Assembly (NCBI RefSeq): GCF_028331445.1
Contig: NZ_JAQMHX010000013.1
Span: 62,001-126,000 of the forward strand
DNA from: Candidatus Phyllobacterium onerii
Lineage (GTDB): Bacteria; Pseudomonadota; Alphaproteobacteria; Rhizobiales; Rhizobiaceae
Reading direction: 5' to 3'
DNA: 64,000 nt
The position numbers and the translations under genes were made by a program. Under the pieces are notes generated by a model. It was not told the DNA's origin. It was given only the letters and a program-made list of their open reading frames with translations, and searched no databases. Of the stretch, positions 7,655 to 16,116 are shown in pieces (positions within the stretch are counted from its first letter, which is position 1; each line of letters opens with the position of its first letter).

Positions 7655-8896
7655 TCAGAGACCGCTGTTCTCGACGGCAGTTTTCAATGCATCCTCAGGG
7701 GCGGCCTGCCCGAGAAGAGCTTCCTGAATTGCCTGCTGCAGTCCTGTCGAAAGTTCCTGATATTTCGGTGTCGTCGGCCGCGGATACATCGCAGCAAGGC
7801 TGACTTTGGCCGCCGCAATCAATTCTTCCTGGTTCTTGGAAACGGCAGGATCATCATAGGAGGAGGACCAGATCGGCAGGCTCAGCTTGGCGTACTGGTT
7901 CTGCGTTGCCTGAGACGTCATGAACGTAATGTATTTCCACGCCTCGTCCGGATGCTTGCTGGTCGTGGTGATGCCGAGGCCCATGGAACCGTTGACTGCA
8001 GAGACGGTGCTTTTGCCTTCGACACCGGGGGCAGGGACGACACCGACCTTGCCGGCAACCTTGCTGTCCTTCGGGTCATTGGCCATGTTGTACATGTAGG
8101 TCCAGTTAAGGGCGAAGGCAGCTTCGCCATTCTGGAACACACGGCGCACGTCCTCTTCAAGGAACTCCTTGGAGTTTGGATTGGTGAGACCGGATTTGTA
8201 GCTGTCCACCATGTAGTTGAGTGCGTCGAGACCGCCGCCCGTCGCGAATACCGGCTTGCCGTCCTTGAGGAAACTGCCGCCATAGGCACTGACCAGCGTG
8301 GTGTAATCGCAGATCGCCGCTTCAGCCTGTGACCAGCTCCAGGCGATGGGCGTTGCAAGCAAGCCCTTGTCCTTGATGATCTTGGCCTGTTCGGCAAGTT
8401 CGGCCCAGGTCTTTGGCGGGGTTTTGATGCCGGCCTTTTCCAGGATTTCCTTGTTGTAGAACAGATATTTCGTGTCGAGAATCCAGGGCATGCCATAGCG
8501 CTTGCCGTCATACTCAACCGTGGTCCAGGCACCCGGAAGCACGCCCGCTTTCATTTCCGGCGTGATCTTGTCGGTTACATCCACAAGCACCTTGTTGGTT
8601 GCATATTCGGCCGGCCAGATCACATCGAAGAGCACGACATCATAGCCGCCGCCCGATCCTTGGGCGAGGACGGTCTTGTCGTGCAAGCCTTCATAGGGAA
8701 CGAATTCGAGATTGACCGTCACGTCTGGATTTGCCTTGGTGAAGGCTTCCGTCATGGCACGGACATCGGCCTCGCTATAGGCCGCCTGCGCCATGAACAG
8801 CGCGTTGATCTTGGTCTCTGCATGGGCAGGCGAAGACAACGCCGCTCCCAGAAGTGTGGCGCCCAGAAGCGCACTCGTCACGGATTTCAACATCAT
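7655..8896 (-). CDS. CUT1 sugar ABC transporter substrate-binding protein
   Basis: The 413-residue protein begins with a signal peptide (MLKSVTSALLGATLLGAALS, cleavage at AHA-ET) and has the family 1 extracellular solute-binding fold (FVPYEGLHDK, DVVLFDVIWPAEYA, LNWTYMYN). It delivers the substrate to the two permeases downstream. First gene of the operon and divergent from the ROK regulator. The first two codons are both ATG. The second (8893) is also possible. The substrate is not evident. Confidence 0.95.
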   Translation of the reverse strand: MMLKSVTSALLGATLLGAALSSPAHAETKINALFMAQAAYSEADVRAMTEAFTKANPDVTVNLEFVPYEGLHDKTVLAQGSGGGYDVVLFDVIWPAEYATNKVLVDVTDKITPEMKAGVLPGAWTTVEYDGKRYGMPWILDTKYLFYNKEILEKAGIKTPPKTWAELAEQAKIIKDKGLLATPIAWSWSQAEAAICDYTTLVSAYGGSFLKDGKPVFATGGGLDALNYMVDSYKSGLTNPNSKEFLEEDVRRVFQNGEAAFALNWTYMYNMANDPKDSKVAGKVGVVPAPGVEGKSTVSAVNGSMGLGITTTSKHPDEAWKYITFMTSQATQNQYAKLSLPIWSSSYDDPAVSKNQEELIAAAKVSLAAMYPRPTTPKYQELSTGLQQAIQEALLGQAAPEDALKTAVENSGL

Positions 8897-9000
8897 TACC
8901 TCCTGTTTGACAGCGCTGGCCTCATGGACAGACGCCTGGTCGTTGCAATCGAGAGCCTTTCGTGACGCGTTTTCGCCAAACCAGTGCTCACATTCCCCTG

Positions 9001-9021
9001 ATCGATTTTTATTAAATCAAT
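9001..9021. promoter_or_regulatory. Candidate operator between CUT1 operon and ROK regulator
   Basis: An imperfect dyad, ATCGATTT-N5-AAATCAAT (7 of 8 positions paired), sits in the AT-rich divergent spacer. A TTGACT sequence lies at 9026 on the + strand. ROK repressors usually bind AT-rich dyads in such places, so this is the best candidate site for control of both genes. Confidence 0.45.
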
Positions 9022-9074
9022 TCTCTTGACTTATTAGTTGATGAATATTCTTCTGGTGTCAAGAGGGATGACGG

Positions 9075-10289
9075 ATGGACGGCATACGATCGATACGAGC
9101 AAAGAGCGGAACCAATCTCGGCGGTGCGAGTGCGCATAACCGCCGCATCATGATCGATGCATTGCGCGTCAATGGTGCGCTGTCGCGGGCCGACCTTGCA
9201 CGGGCCACCGGACTGACCCCGCAGGCGGTTTCCAATATCATCGAGGAGCTTGCCCGCGACGGTCTGGTGCGCTCACAGGCAAGCGTGCGCAAGGGCAGGG
9301 GCCAGCCTGCGACGCCCTATCAGCTTGTGCCGGAAGGCGCCTTTGCCATCGGCCTGCAGATCGACCGCCACGTGACGCGCACCGTCATCGTCAACCTCGT
9401 CGGCGATGTTCTGGTTCAGATGGAAGCCAAGCTGCCTCCCGGCGGGCCGGCGCAGGGTGTTGTGGTTATTCTCGACCTTATCAGGAAGGCGCGCAACGCG
9501 CTGGCGGCACAGGCGCCAGAGGCCGAAAAACGGCTCGTTGGTCTCGGCGTTGCCATGCCGGGGCCATTTGGCATCAACACGCTTTACGACGACCCCTGGA
9601 TGATGACGGCGTGGCAGAACTTCCCGCTCATGGACAGGATTGCCGAAGGAACGGGGCTCGAAGTTGCGTTGCAGAACGACGCGGCAGCTGCAGCAACTGC
9701 CGAACGCTTGCTTGGCGCAGCACATGGGCTCGACCACGCAATCTGCATCTACTTCGGCTACGGTCTCGGGGCGGGCTTGATCCTCAATGGGGAACTTTAT
9801 GGCGGCGCGCACGCCAATGCCGGCGAGATCGGTATGATTCTTGCGCTGGTGCCCGGTGACGGCCCCGACGTCGAGCCCCTGGAGCATTACGCCTCCATGG
9901 CGGCACTTTGTAAATTGCTCGATTTCGATCCCTCCGAACCGGAGCTTTTCGCCATGATCACCGATGCCATCCTTCGCGGCGGACCAGAGCTGGAACGGTG
10001 GATGGACAGCGTCGCCGAACGTTTGCGCCGGACCGTGCAAATTCTCGAATCGGTCTTCGATCCGCAGACGATCATTCTCTGTGGTGGCGCGCCAAGAGTG
10101 CTGATCGATCGCCTTGTCGAGAAGATCGAGCCGTTGCTGCCCTCGATCGCCGAGCGCTCCCGCCGCTATCCGGAAGCACGATTGCAGGCAGGGCTGGCCG
10201 ATCCTTGGTCCGCCGCACTCGGCGCCGCCGCCGAGCCCATCGCCCGGACTTTCGATCCAAGGTTTTCGGCAATACTCAAAACGGTATGA
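9075..10289 (+). CDS. ROK-family transcriptional regulator (NagC/Mlc/XylR type)
   Basis: The 404-residue protein has an N-terminal winged helix-turn-helix (about residues 20-75: LSRADLARATGLTPQAVSNIIEE) and a ROK domain (about 90-390). The usual ROK zinc motif CxCGxxGCxE, expected after GEIGMI, is missing: the segment reads PGDGPDVEPLEHYASM and has no cysteines. Sugar-responsive repression of the divergent CUT1 operon is the probable role. The nucleotide-binding loops of ROK kinases are only partly kept, as in other regulators of this family. Confidence 0.93.
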   Translation: MDGIRSIRAKSGTNLGGASAHNRRIMIDALRVNGALSRADLARATGLTPQAVSNIIEELARDGLVRSQASVRKGRGQPATPYQLVPEGAFAIGLQIDRHVTRTVIVNLVGDVLVQMEAKLPPGGPAQGVVVILDLIRKARNALAAQAPEAEKRLVGLGVAMPGPFGINTLYDDPWMMTAWQNFPLMDRIAEGTGLEVALQNDAAAAATAERLLGAAHGLDHAICIYFGYGLGAGLILNGELYGGAHANAGEIGMILALVPGDGPDVEPLEHYASMAALCKLLDFDPSEPELFAMITDAILRGGPELERWMDSVAERLRRTVQILESVFDPQTIILCGGAPRVLIDRLVEKIEPLLPSIAERSRRYPEARLQAGLADPWSAALGAAAEPIARTFDPRFSAILKTV

Positions 10290-10304
10290 GGCATAGAAGG
10301 CTTG

Positions 10305-10339
10305 CTATAGCTCATAATGTACGTCAGAGTGAGTTATAG
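10305..10339. promoter_or_regulatory. Inverted repeat upstream of the Fic gene
   Basis: CTATAGCTCA at 10305-10314 and TGAGTTATAG at 10330-10339 pair at 9 of 10 positions with a 15-base loop. The dyad fills the short gap between the ROK gene stop and the Fic start at 10358. It could be an operator or a weak terminator of the ROK gene. No U-tract follows, which favours the former. Confidence 0.45.
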
Positions 10340-10357
10340 AAAGGCGACCTATCCCTC

Positions 10358-11467
10358 ATGATCTGGAACTGGCAGCAAGCCGATTGGCCCAATTTCACCT
10401 TTGACGCAACTGCGCTTGAACCACTGGAGCGCCAGTTCCTGCTGCATTCCGGCGAGTTTTTCGGTGCTTTTCGCCATGTGAATACCGATGACCGGGACAC
10501 GTTGCGGATCGAGCTGATCAGCGACGAAGCGTTGAAGACCTCGGAGATCGAGGGAGAATTTCTCAACCGCGACAGCTTGCAAACGTCACTTCGGCAACAA
10601 TTCGGTTTGGCGACCGGCAATCAACGTGTTCCAGCTGCAGAGCGAGGCATCTCGGAGATGATGGTTGACTTGTATCGGACGTTCGCCGATCCGCTCCAAC
10701 ACGATACATTGTTCAACTGGCACAAGATGTTGATGGCTGGCGAAAGCGATGCCATCCAGATTGGAGGTTACCGCACGCACGAGGAGCCGATGCGGGTTGT
10801 GTCGGGCCGCGCCGACAGGCCGACAATCCATTTCGAGGCACCGCCATCCAAACGCATTCCGCAAGAGATGAATGCGTTTGCAAGCTGGTTCAACGCGACG
10901 GCGCCCGAGGGGAAGACGGCTCTGCCTGCGCTGACCCGAGCCGGGCTGGCGCATCTCTACTTCGTCAGCATTCATCCTTTTGAAGACGGCAACGGCCGTA
11001 TTGGTCGGGCAATCTCTGAAAAATCTCTTGCCCAGAACCTCGGTCAGCCTAGCCTCATCGCTTTGGCCTATACCATTCAGCGTGCACGCAAAGCCTATTA
11101 CGACATGCTCGAACGCAGCAACAAAACCAACGAGATTACCGCGTGGCTCGTCTATTTTGCCGAGACTGTGCTGGAAGCGCAGCGTACGACACTGGAGCGG
11201 GTGGAATTCTACATCGTCAAGGCCAAGTTTTACGACCGGGTGCGCGGGCAACTCAACCCGCGTCAGGAGAAAGTCATCGCCCGTATGTTTCGCGCGGGGC
11301 TGGACGGGTTGAAGGGCGGTCTCAGCGCCGAAAACTACATCAGCATCACCGGAACCTCCCGCGCAACAGCAACGAGAGATTTGGCCGATCTGGTTGTCAA
11401 AGGAACGTTGACCCGGACCGGAGAGCGAAGACACACACGCTACCGTCTTGATCTCGATGGTATCTGA
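10358..11467 (+). CDS. Fic-family adenylyltransferase with N-terminal inhibitory motif and C-terminal HTH
   Basis: The 369-residue protein has an N-terminal DUF4172-like domain (WNWQQADWPNF), a Fic core with the complete catalytic motif HPFEDGNGRIGR at about residue 206, and a C-terminal winged-helix region (SAENYISITGTSRATATRDLADL). The sequence TSEIEG at residues 61-66 fits the inhibitory helix motif (S/T)xxxE(G/N) of class II Fic proteins, whose Glu blocks ATP binding. Such proteins transfer AMP (or another nucleotide moiety) to target proteins and are autoinhibited. No separate antitoxin gene is adjacent, consistent with built-in inhibition. The target is unknown. Confidence 0.93.
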   Translation: MIWNWQQADWPNFTFDATALEPLERQFLLHSGEFFGAFRHVNTDDRDTLRIELISDEALKTSEIEGEFLNRDSLQTSLRQQFGLATGNQRVPAAERGISEMMVDLYRTFADPLQHDTLFNWHKMLMAGESDAIQIGGYRTHEEPMRVVSGRADRPTIHFEAPPSKRIPQEMNAFASWFNATAPEGKTALPALTRAGLAHLYFVSIHPFEDGNGRIGRAISEKSLAQNLGQPSLIALAYTIQRARKAYYDMLERSNKTNEITAWLVYFAETVLEAQRTTLERVEFYIVKAKFYDRVRGQLNPRQEKVIARMFRAGLDGLKGGLSAENYISITGTSRATATRDLADLVVKGTLTRTGERRHTRYRLDLDGI

Positions 11468-12055
11468 CTAACGCAGCGACGAAAACCAGGCGATCAGCTC
11501 GGCACTGTTGCGCAGGCCATAGGCGCGCATGATGCGGGCGCGGTGTGCCTCAATGGTCCGCTTCGACAGGCCGATCTCCTGCGCAATCTGCGCATTGGTC
11601 TTGCCTTGCGATACCAGTGTCAGCACCTGTTTCTGCCGGTCGGAAATGAGGCTGGCGTTGCCGGCGACCGCTCGATGCATTGGCTCGAAGCAATAGAGCG
11701 CTTCGGCAAAGGGATCCGCCAGATTACGGCTACGCCCGCGCACCTGGCACCAGAAGCTCGAACCGTCACGCCGCCGCATGATGCGCTCGTCGTGATATAC
11801 TTTGCCGCCGGCAAAGTTCGTCCGCCACATTTCGCCGGTGCGGACGAAATCCCTTATTTTCGGATATAGTCTTGAAAAGCTCTGGTCGATCAGTTCGTGA
11901 CGCTCATAGCCGAAAGTCGCGGCGAATTCGAAATTGCAATCACGTATGATACGGTGCGTGGCATAGACCATCGGCACCGGCAGGTCAGTCAGCCGGAAGT
12001 GTTTTGCGCTTCCAGGATTCAGGATGTCGGAACTGGGTAACTCTGATGCTGCCAT
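11468..12055 (-). CDS. PAS domain LuxR-type transcriptional regulator
   Basis: The 195-residue protein combines a PAS-like sensor domain (about residues 20-125, with NFEFAATFGYERHELIDQSF and MRRRDGSSFWCQVRGR) and a C-terminal LuxR helix-turn-helix (about 133-190: SDRQKQVLTLVSQGKTNAQI and LSKRTIEAHRARIM). There is no receiver domain, so it senses a signal directly rather than through phosphorylation. It is divergent from the CoA-transferase genes, which it may regulate (inference). The leader directly before its ATG contains the perfect palindrome GTATTAATAC at 12059-12068 and no clear ribosome site. Confidence 0.9.
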   Translation of the reverse strand: MAASELPSSDILNPGSAKHFRLTDLPVPMVYATHRIIRDCNFEFAATFGYERHELIDQSFSRLYPKIRDFVRTGEMWRTNFAGGKVYHDERIMRRRDGSSFWCQVRGRSRNLADPFAEALYCFEPMHRAVAGNASLISDRQKQVLTLVSQGKTNAQIAQEIGLSKRTIEAHRARIMRAYGLRNSAELIAWFSSLR

Positions 12056-12134
12056 GCAGTATTAATACGACTATCTGCAGTGCCGGTACAAGCCATACGG
12101 TTCACGCAGAGGATAGAGAAATGGGAGTTTTTTC

Positions 12135-12857
12135 TTGAAAAAAGTTCAATCAAACGTCAGCGATGCGCTGGACGGCGTGCTGTTCGACGGCATGACCATC
12201 ATGGCCGGCGGGTTCGGCCTGTGCGGCATACCCGAGGCGCTGATCTACGCGATCCGCGATTCCGGCGTCAAGGATTTGACCGTCATCTCCAACAATGCCG
12301 GCGTCGATGGCATCGGACTTGGCGTGCTGCTCGAGACCAAGCAGATCCGCAAGATGATCTCGTCCTATGTCGGCGAAAACAAACTGTTTGCCCAGCAGTA
12401 CCTGTCGGGCGAACTCGAACTGGAATTCAACCCGCAAGGAACGCTCGCCGAACGTATTCGCGCCGGGGGGGCAGGTATTCCGGCCTTCTTCACCAAGACA
12501 GGCGTCGGCACCATCATCGCCGAGGGCAAGGACGTGCGCGAATTCGACGGTGAATCCTACGTGATGGAGCGTGGACTATTCGCTGACCTTTCCATCGTCC
12601 ATGCCTTCAAGGGCGATACGGAAGGCAACCTCGTCTACCGCAAGACCGCGCGGAACTTCAACCCGATCATGGCGACAGCATCGAAGTTCACCGTCGCCGA
12701 AGTCGAACATCTGGTCGACGCGGGCAAGATCGATGGCGACCAGGTGCATACGCCCGGTATTTTCGTCAAGCGGATCGTGCATGTGCCCAACCCCGTCAAA
12801 CATATCGAACAACGGACGACCCGTCCGCGCCTTGTCGCTAAAAGTGAGGTAAACTGA
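12135..12857 (+). CDS. scoA: 3-oxoacid CoA-transferase, alpha subunit
   Basis: The 240-residue subunit has the family I CoA-transferase glycine signature ([19 protein letters not shown]) near the N-terminus and the [20 protein letters not shown] segment typical of acetoacetyl/3-oxoadipyl CoA-transferase A subunits. The only sensible start is TTG at 12135, preceded by GGGAG at 12124. With the beta subunit it moves CoA from succinyl-CoA to acetoacetate or a related 3-oxoacid. Succinyl-CoA:acetoacetate transferase is more likely than PcaI because no other protocatechuate genes are nearby. This choice is an inference. Confidence 0.92.
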   Translation: MKKVQSNVSDALDGVLFDGMTIMAGGFGLCGIPEALIYAIRDSGVKDLTVISNNAGVDGIGLGVLLETKQIRKMISSYVGENKLFAQQYLSGELELEFNPQGTLAERIRAGGAGIPAFFTKTGVGTIIAEGKDVREFDGESYVMERGLFADLSIVHAFKGDTEGNLVYRKTARNFNPIMATASKFTVAEVEHLVDAGKIDGDQVHTPGIFVKRIVHVPNPVKHIEQRTTRPRLVAKSEVN

Positions 12858-12858
12858 G

Positions 12859-13500
12859 ATGGCCTGGACACGCGATCAGATGGCCGAACGGGCCGCACAG
12901 GAACTTGAAGACGGCTTTTACGTCAATCTCGGCATCGGTATACCGACGCTGGTTGCCAATTATATCCCGACGGGAATGAGCGTGCAGCTGCAGAGCGAGA
13001 ACGGCATGCTCGGCATGGGGCCTTTCCCCTATGAGGGCGAGGAAGACGCCGACTTGATCAATGCCGGCAAGCAGACCATCACCCAGCTGCCGACGACCAG
13101 CTATTTCAACGGTGCCGACAGTTTCGGCATGATCCGCGGCGGTCATATCGACCTTTCAATCCTCGGCGCAATGCAAGTCGCGCGTAATGGCGATCTTGCA
13201 AACTGGATGGTCCCCGGCAAAATGGTGAAGGGAATGGGCGGCGCGATGGATCTTGTCGCCGGCGTCAAGAAGGTCGTCGTCGTCATGGAACACGAGGCCA
13301 AGGGCGAAGCAAAGCTCCTGGAGCAATGCACATTGCCATTGACCGGACAGCGCGTCACCGATCTGGTGATCACTGAGCTCGGCGTTTTCACCGTGGAGCG
13401 ACGCGGCGAGCCCAAGATGACACTCGTCGAGGTTGCGCCCGGAGTAACGGTCGAGGAAATCAAGGCGAAGACCCAGGCGGTGTTCGACGTCGCGGTTTGA
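12859..13500 (+). CDS. scoB: 3-oxoacid CoA-transferase, beta subunit
   Basis: The 213-residue protein holds the catalytic [10 protein letters not shown] motif (residues about 50-60), whose Glu forms the CoA thioester intermediate, after [13 protein letters not shown]. The start lies one base after the alpha-subunit stop with GAGGT upstream, so the pair is translationally coupled. Together they form the heteromeric CoA-transferase used in ketone-body or polyhydroxybutyrate-derived acetoacetate metabolism. Confidence 0.94.
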   Translation: MAWTRDQMAERAAQELEDGFYVNLGIGIPTLVANYIPTGMSVQLQSENGMLGMGPFPYEGEEDADLINAGKQTITQLPTTSYFNGADSFGMIRGGHIDLSILGAMQVARNGDLANWMVPGKMVKGMGGAMDLVAGVKKVVVVMEHEAKGEAKLLEQCTLPLTGQRVTDLVITELGVFTVERRGEPKMTLVEVAPGVTVEEIKAKTQAVFDVAV

Positions 13501-13541
13501 TTGACGCATTCAGAGCTGGCGGACATAATATCCGCCAGCGT

Positions 13542-13724
13542 CTACCGCGTCTTCTTGACCACGCAAACTGGGCCCTCGCCCGGATAGCGGGGATCATGAT
13601 CGACACACGTAGCGTCATAGCGGAAGCTGCCATAATAGACGCGGGCGCAGCCGGAGAGTACGGGAGCGAATGTTACAAGCAGCAGAAACAGGGCTGTGGA
13701 ATATTTTCGATAAAGAGGGTTCAT
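13542..13724 (-). CDS. Small lipoprotein of unknown function
   Basis: Starting at the ATG at 13724, preceded by GAGGAAAA, the 60-residue product has a short charged N-terminus (MNPLYRKYS), a hydrophobic core and a lipobox LSGC. The mature part is only about 34 residues (CARVYYGSFRYDATCVDHDP onwards) with three further cysteine or proline-rich points. A membrane-anchored periplasmic or outer-membrane small lipoprotein is likely. No function is recognised. It is convergent with scoB. Confidence 0.75.
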   Translation of the reverse strand: MNPLYRKYSTALFLLLVTFAPVLSGCARVYYGSFRYDATCVDHDPRYPGEGPVCVVKKTR

Positions 13725-13990
13725 TTTTCCTCGCGTCGCTCCTATATATAGCCAGTTACGAGTGACACAGTAGCGTAACAATCCACTGATATTCTTCAGT
13801 AATTGGTCGAGTTTACGGTCGGCATCTTTGACATCTTACGGAAATCTGGTGCCACAATAAGGCAGGCTCCTGCTCCGTTTCCTGATCACGTTTTATGTGA
13901 AGTGACATAAAGGGGTTGATCCGCGACGATGGACGTATAAGTTCTGCCTTCCGATTTGTTAACTAAACCTTTCACGTTAGGAGCAAAGCG

Positions 13991-14257
13991 ATGAACAAAC
14001 CCGCCGGCGACTATTCATTGCCAGAAACGATTTCCACGGCGCTTGCCAATGGTACAAATATTGTCAGAGCATTTCGCGAACAATTCGGATATTCCATCGA
14101 GGATTTAGCCGTTGCGTGCGGTCTGACATCCCTCGAAATCGAAACGATCGAAAGCGGCCAGAATACGGATCCGCACAAGCTGGAACGCATTGCGCATGCG
14201 CTTGGTCTCCCGAGCAACGCAATGATTCTTGAAGATCCCAAGCGCCTCAGCGCCTGA
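13991..14257 (+). CDS. Small XRE-type helix-turn-helix protein
   Basis: The 88-residue protein contains one XRE-like helix-turn-helix (about residues 24-80: FREQFGYSIEDLAVACGLTS, IETIESGQ, HKLERIAHALGLPS). It begins at an ATG preceded by TTAGGAGCAAAGCG. It stands alone, with a strong terminator after it, so it is unlikely to be an antitoxin of a neighbouring gene. A small DNA-binding regulator is the best reading. Confidence 0.85.
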   Translation: MNKPAGDYSLPETISTALANGTNIVRAFREQFGYSIEDLAVACGLTSLEIETIESGQNTDPHKLERIAHALGLPSNAMILEDPKRLSA

Positions 14258-14288
14258 AACTCTACCACCCACTAATAAATCGGCACCC

Positions 14289-14329
14289 AAAAAGCTGTCA
14301 GAGTGATATCCCAACTCTGACAGCTTTTT
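14289..14329. terminator. Strong bidirectional terminator
   Basis: A perfect 16-bp stem (AAAAAGCTGTCAGAGT with its complement) has a 9-base loop and poly-A/poly-T flanks on both sides. It lies between the convergent XRE gene and the hydrolase gene ending at 14361, and can serve both strands. Confidence 0.9.
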
Positions 14330-14360
14330 GATTCTTGCCACGTATAATTGAGGTCTGGCG

Positions 14361-15194
14361 TTACAGACCCAGTAATGTGCGTGTTAGCGGGTGATCCGGC
14401 TCGGTCAATCCTTCGATGACATTGGCGTGGTGCTTGCCAGGTTCTTCGACAGCATCGGCCCGGCAGTCAAACCCCGACCAGACATTGGCGAGCAAGGCAT
14501 TCTGCCGCAGAAATTCGGGCCGCTCCGCTGCGCCAACCCATGCGGTTACGTCGATGCCTTCCTGCGGCTCGAGCAGGGCCGGGCTCTCCAGCCGTGCTTC
14601 CACAGCATCGAGGTGCAGCGTATCGTTCATCTCGGTCTTCATCAGCGGACGCATATCGGCTATCGCCGAAATGGGCACCGTCTTGCGGATGCGATGGCGG
14701 ATCGCCTGGTTCAGCGGTGACGTCACCGTCACCATGCGGGCAACGAGGTGTCCGCCTGCCGAATGTCCTGTCAGGTGGATCGGGCCTGAAACCTCATTGG
14801 CGGCGCGGGTGATAGCGAGCCCGACCTGTACGGTGATATCGCTGACGCGAACCTCCGGACACAGAGCATAGGACGGCACGGCGACGGCGAAACCGTGGGT
14901 GATAGGGCCTTTTGCCAGATGCGACCATGCGGACTTGTCGAAATCTTCCATCCAGTACCCGCCGTGCACGAAGACGGCGAGGCCCTTCAGGTCGCCCCAG
15001 GGCATGAACAGATCGAGCCGGTTACGCGAATGCGGGCCGTAGCCGAGGTCGGCTTTGAACAGGCCTTTTTCCTGCATTTCCTCGCGAAAGTGTGCAGCCT
15101 CCGCCAGCCATCTGGCCGGATATTCGAAGCCGCCGGGAATATACGCGAAGTTCGAATAGGCGTCGTCCCAGTCGATAGCTGCAGTCGTACCCAT
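14361..15194 (-). CDS. Alpha/beta hydrolase, probable kynurenine formamidase (AFMID-like)
   Basis: The 277-residue protein has the oxyanion motif HGGYW (about residue 92), the nucleophile elbow GHSAGG and a C-terminal His in KHHANVIEGL. HGGYW with GHSAGG is the hallmark of eukaryotic-type arylformamidases (AFMID, yeast Bna7) and differs from the metal-dependent bacterial KynB. The kynureninase and tryptophan dioxygenase genes lie in the same block and no kynB is present, so this enzyme probably hydrolyses N-formylkynurenine. An AGGAAG site precedes the ATG. The gene follows the transporter permease by 6 bases and is likely the last of that operon. Confidence 0.82.
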   Translation of the reverse strand: MGTTAAIDWDDAYSNFAYIPGGFEYPARWLAEAAHFREEMQEKGLFKADLGYGPHSRNRLDLFMPWGDLKGLAVFVHGGYWMEDFDKSAWSHLAKGPITHGFAVAVPSYALCPEVRVSDITVQVGLAITRAANEVSGPIHLTGHSAGGHLVARMVTVTSPLNQAIRHRIRKTVPISAIADMRPLMKTEMNDTLHLDAVEARLESPALLEPQEGIDVTAWVGAAERPEFLRQNALLANVWSGFDCRADAVEEPGKHHANVIEGLTEPDHPLTRTLLGL

Positions 15195-15200
15195 GTCTTC

Positions 15201-16112
15201 CTATTCCCTGATCTTTTCCCTTATCTGCACGCCACCGCCGGACCTGCGCAGGTTCGGCAGAGCCAACATCAAGAGCACGAACGCGCCGGTGGCAAATTTT
15301 AGATCCGCCGGCGCAAGACCAAGCGTCAGGCAGAACGATATCAGCTGGTAGTACACCAGCGAGCCGATAACCGGAGCCAGAACCTGCCGAAGTATCGTCT
15401 GCCGGCCTGTAATGGCCTCGCCGATGATCAGCGCGGCAAGACCGTTGATAAGTATGCCGAATCCCATGTTGACATCGGCAAAACCTTGCGTCTGCACCAT
15501 GATACTGCCACCCGTCGCGGAAAGTGCACTCGCAACACCGACGCCGATAATTGTTGCCGTGCCGACGTCGATGCCCTGTGCCTCGGCCATATCGGGGCTG
15601 GCCCCGACTGCACGCATCGCCGTACCTTTTTCGGACATGAAGAAATACAGCATGGCGCCGAGAACCAGCGCAACCAGCAAACCGACAATCAGGATCTTGG
15701 TCCAGGGGAAATTGGCGGAGGGGCCGGCAAGGATGGTGAAGACGGTATCATAGGTGAAGAGCGGAATATTGGTGCGGCCCATGATGCGCAAATTGATGCT
15801 GTAGAGCATCGTCATGACCAGGATACCGGCGAGCAGCGTGTTGATCCTGAAACGCAGGTGGATGAACGCGGTGGTGCAGCCGGCGGCAAAACCGCAAAGC
15901 AGCGCAACGAAGCAGGCGAGAAATGGATTGACGCCGGCGGTGATCAGCGTGCCGCAGACACACCCGCCAAGTGGAAAGGCGCCTTCCGAGGTCAGATCGG
16001 GAAAGTTCAGGATGCGGAAAGGCAGCATGACGCCAAGCACCACGAAGGAAACGATCAGGCTCTGGGCGATGGTGACCGGGATGAGGCCATAGAAACTGTT
16101 GAATACGTCCAT
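15201..16112 (-). CDS. ABC transporter permease, pfam04392-associated system (possible tryptophan importer)
   Basis: From the ATG at 16112 (MDVFNSFYGLIPVTI) the product has 303 residues and about eight hydrophobic segments. It shows the branched-chain-permease-like pattern (MLPFRILNFPDLTSEGAFPL, ALIIGEAITGRQTILRQVLAP). Such permeases form a single-permease importer with an ATPase and a pfam04392 binding protein. The gene is 4 bases downstream of the ATPase stop. An open extension to 16178 has no ribosome site. Confidence 0.9.
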   Translation of the reverse strand: MDVFNSFYGLIPVTIAQSLIVSFVVLGVMLPFRILNFPDLTSEGAFPLGGCVCGTLITAGVNPFLACFVALLCGFAAGCTTAFIHLRFRINTLLAGILVMTMLYSINLRIMGRTNIPLFTYDTVFTILAGPSANFPWTKILIVGLLVALVLGAMLYFFMSEKGTAMRAVGASPDMAEAQGIDVGTATIIGVGVASALSATGGSIMVQTQGFADVNMGFGILINGLAALIIGEAITGRQTILRQVLAPVIGSLVYYQLISFCLTLGLAPADLKFATGAFVLLMLALPNLRRSGGGVQIREKIRE

Positions 16113-16116
16113 GGTC

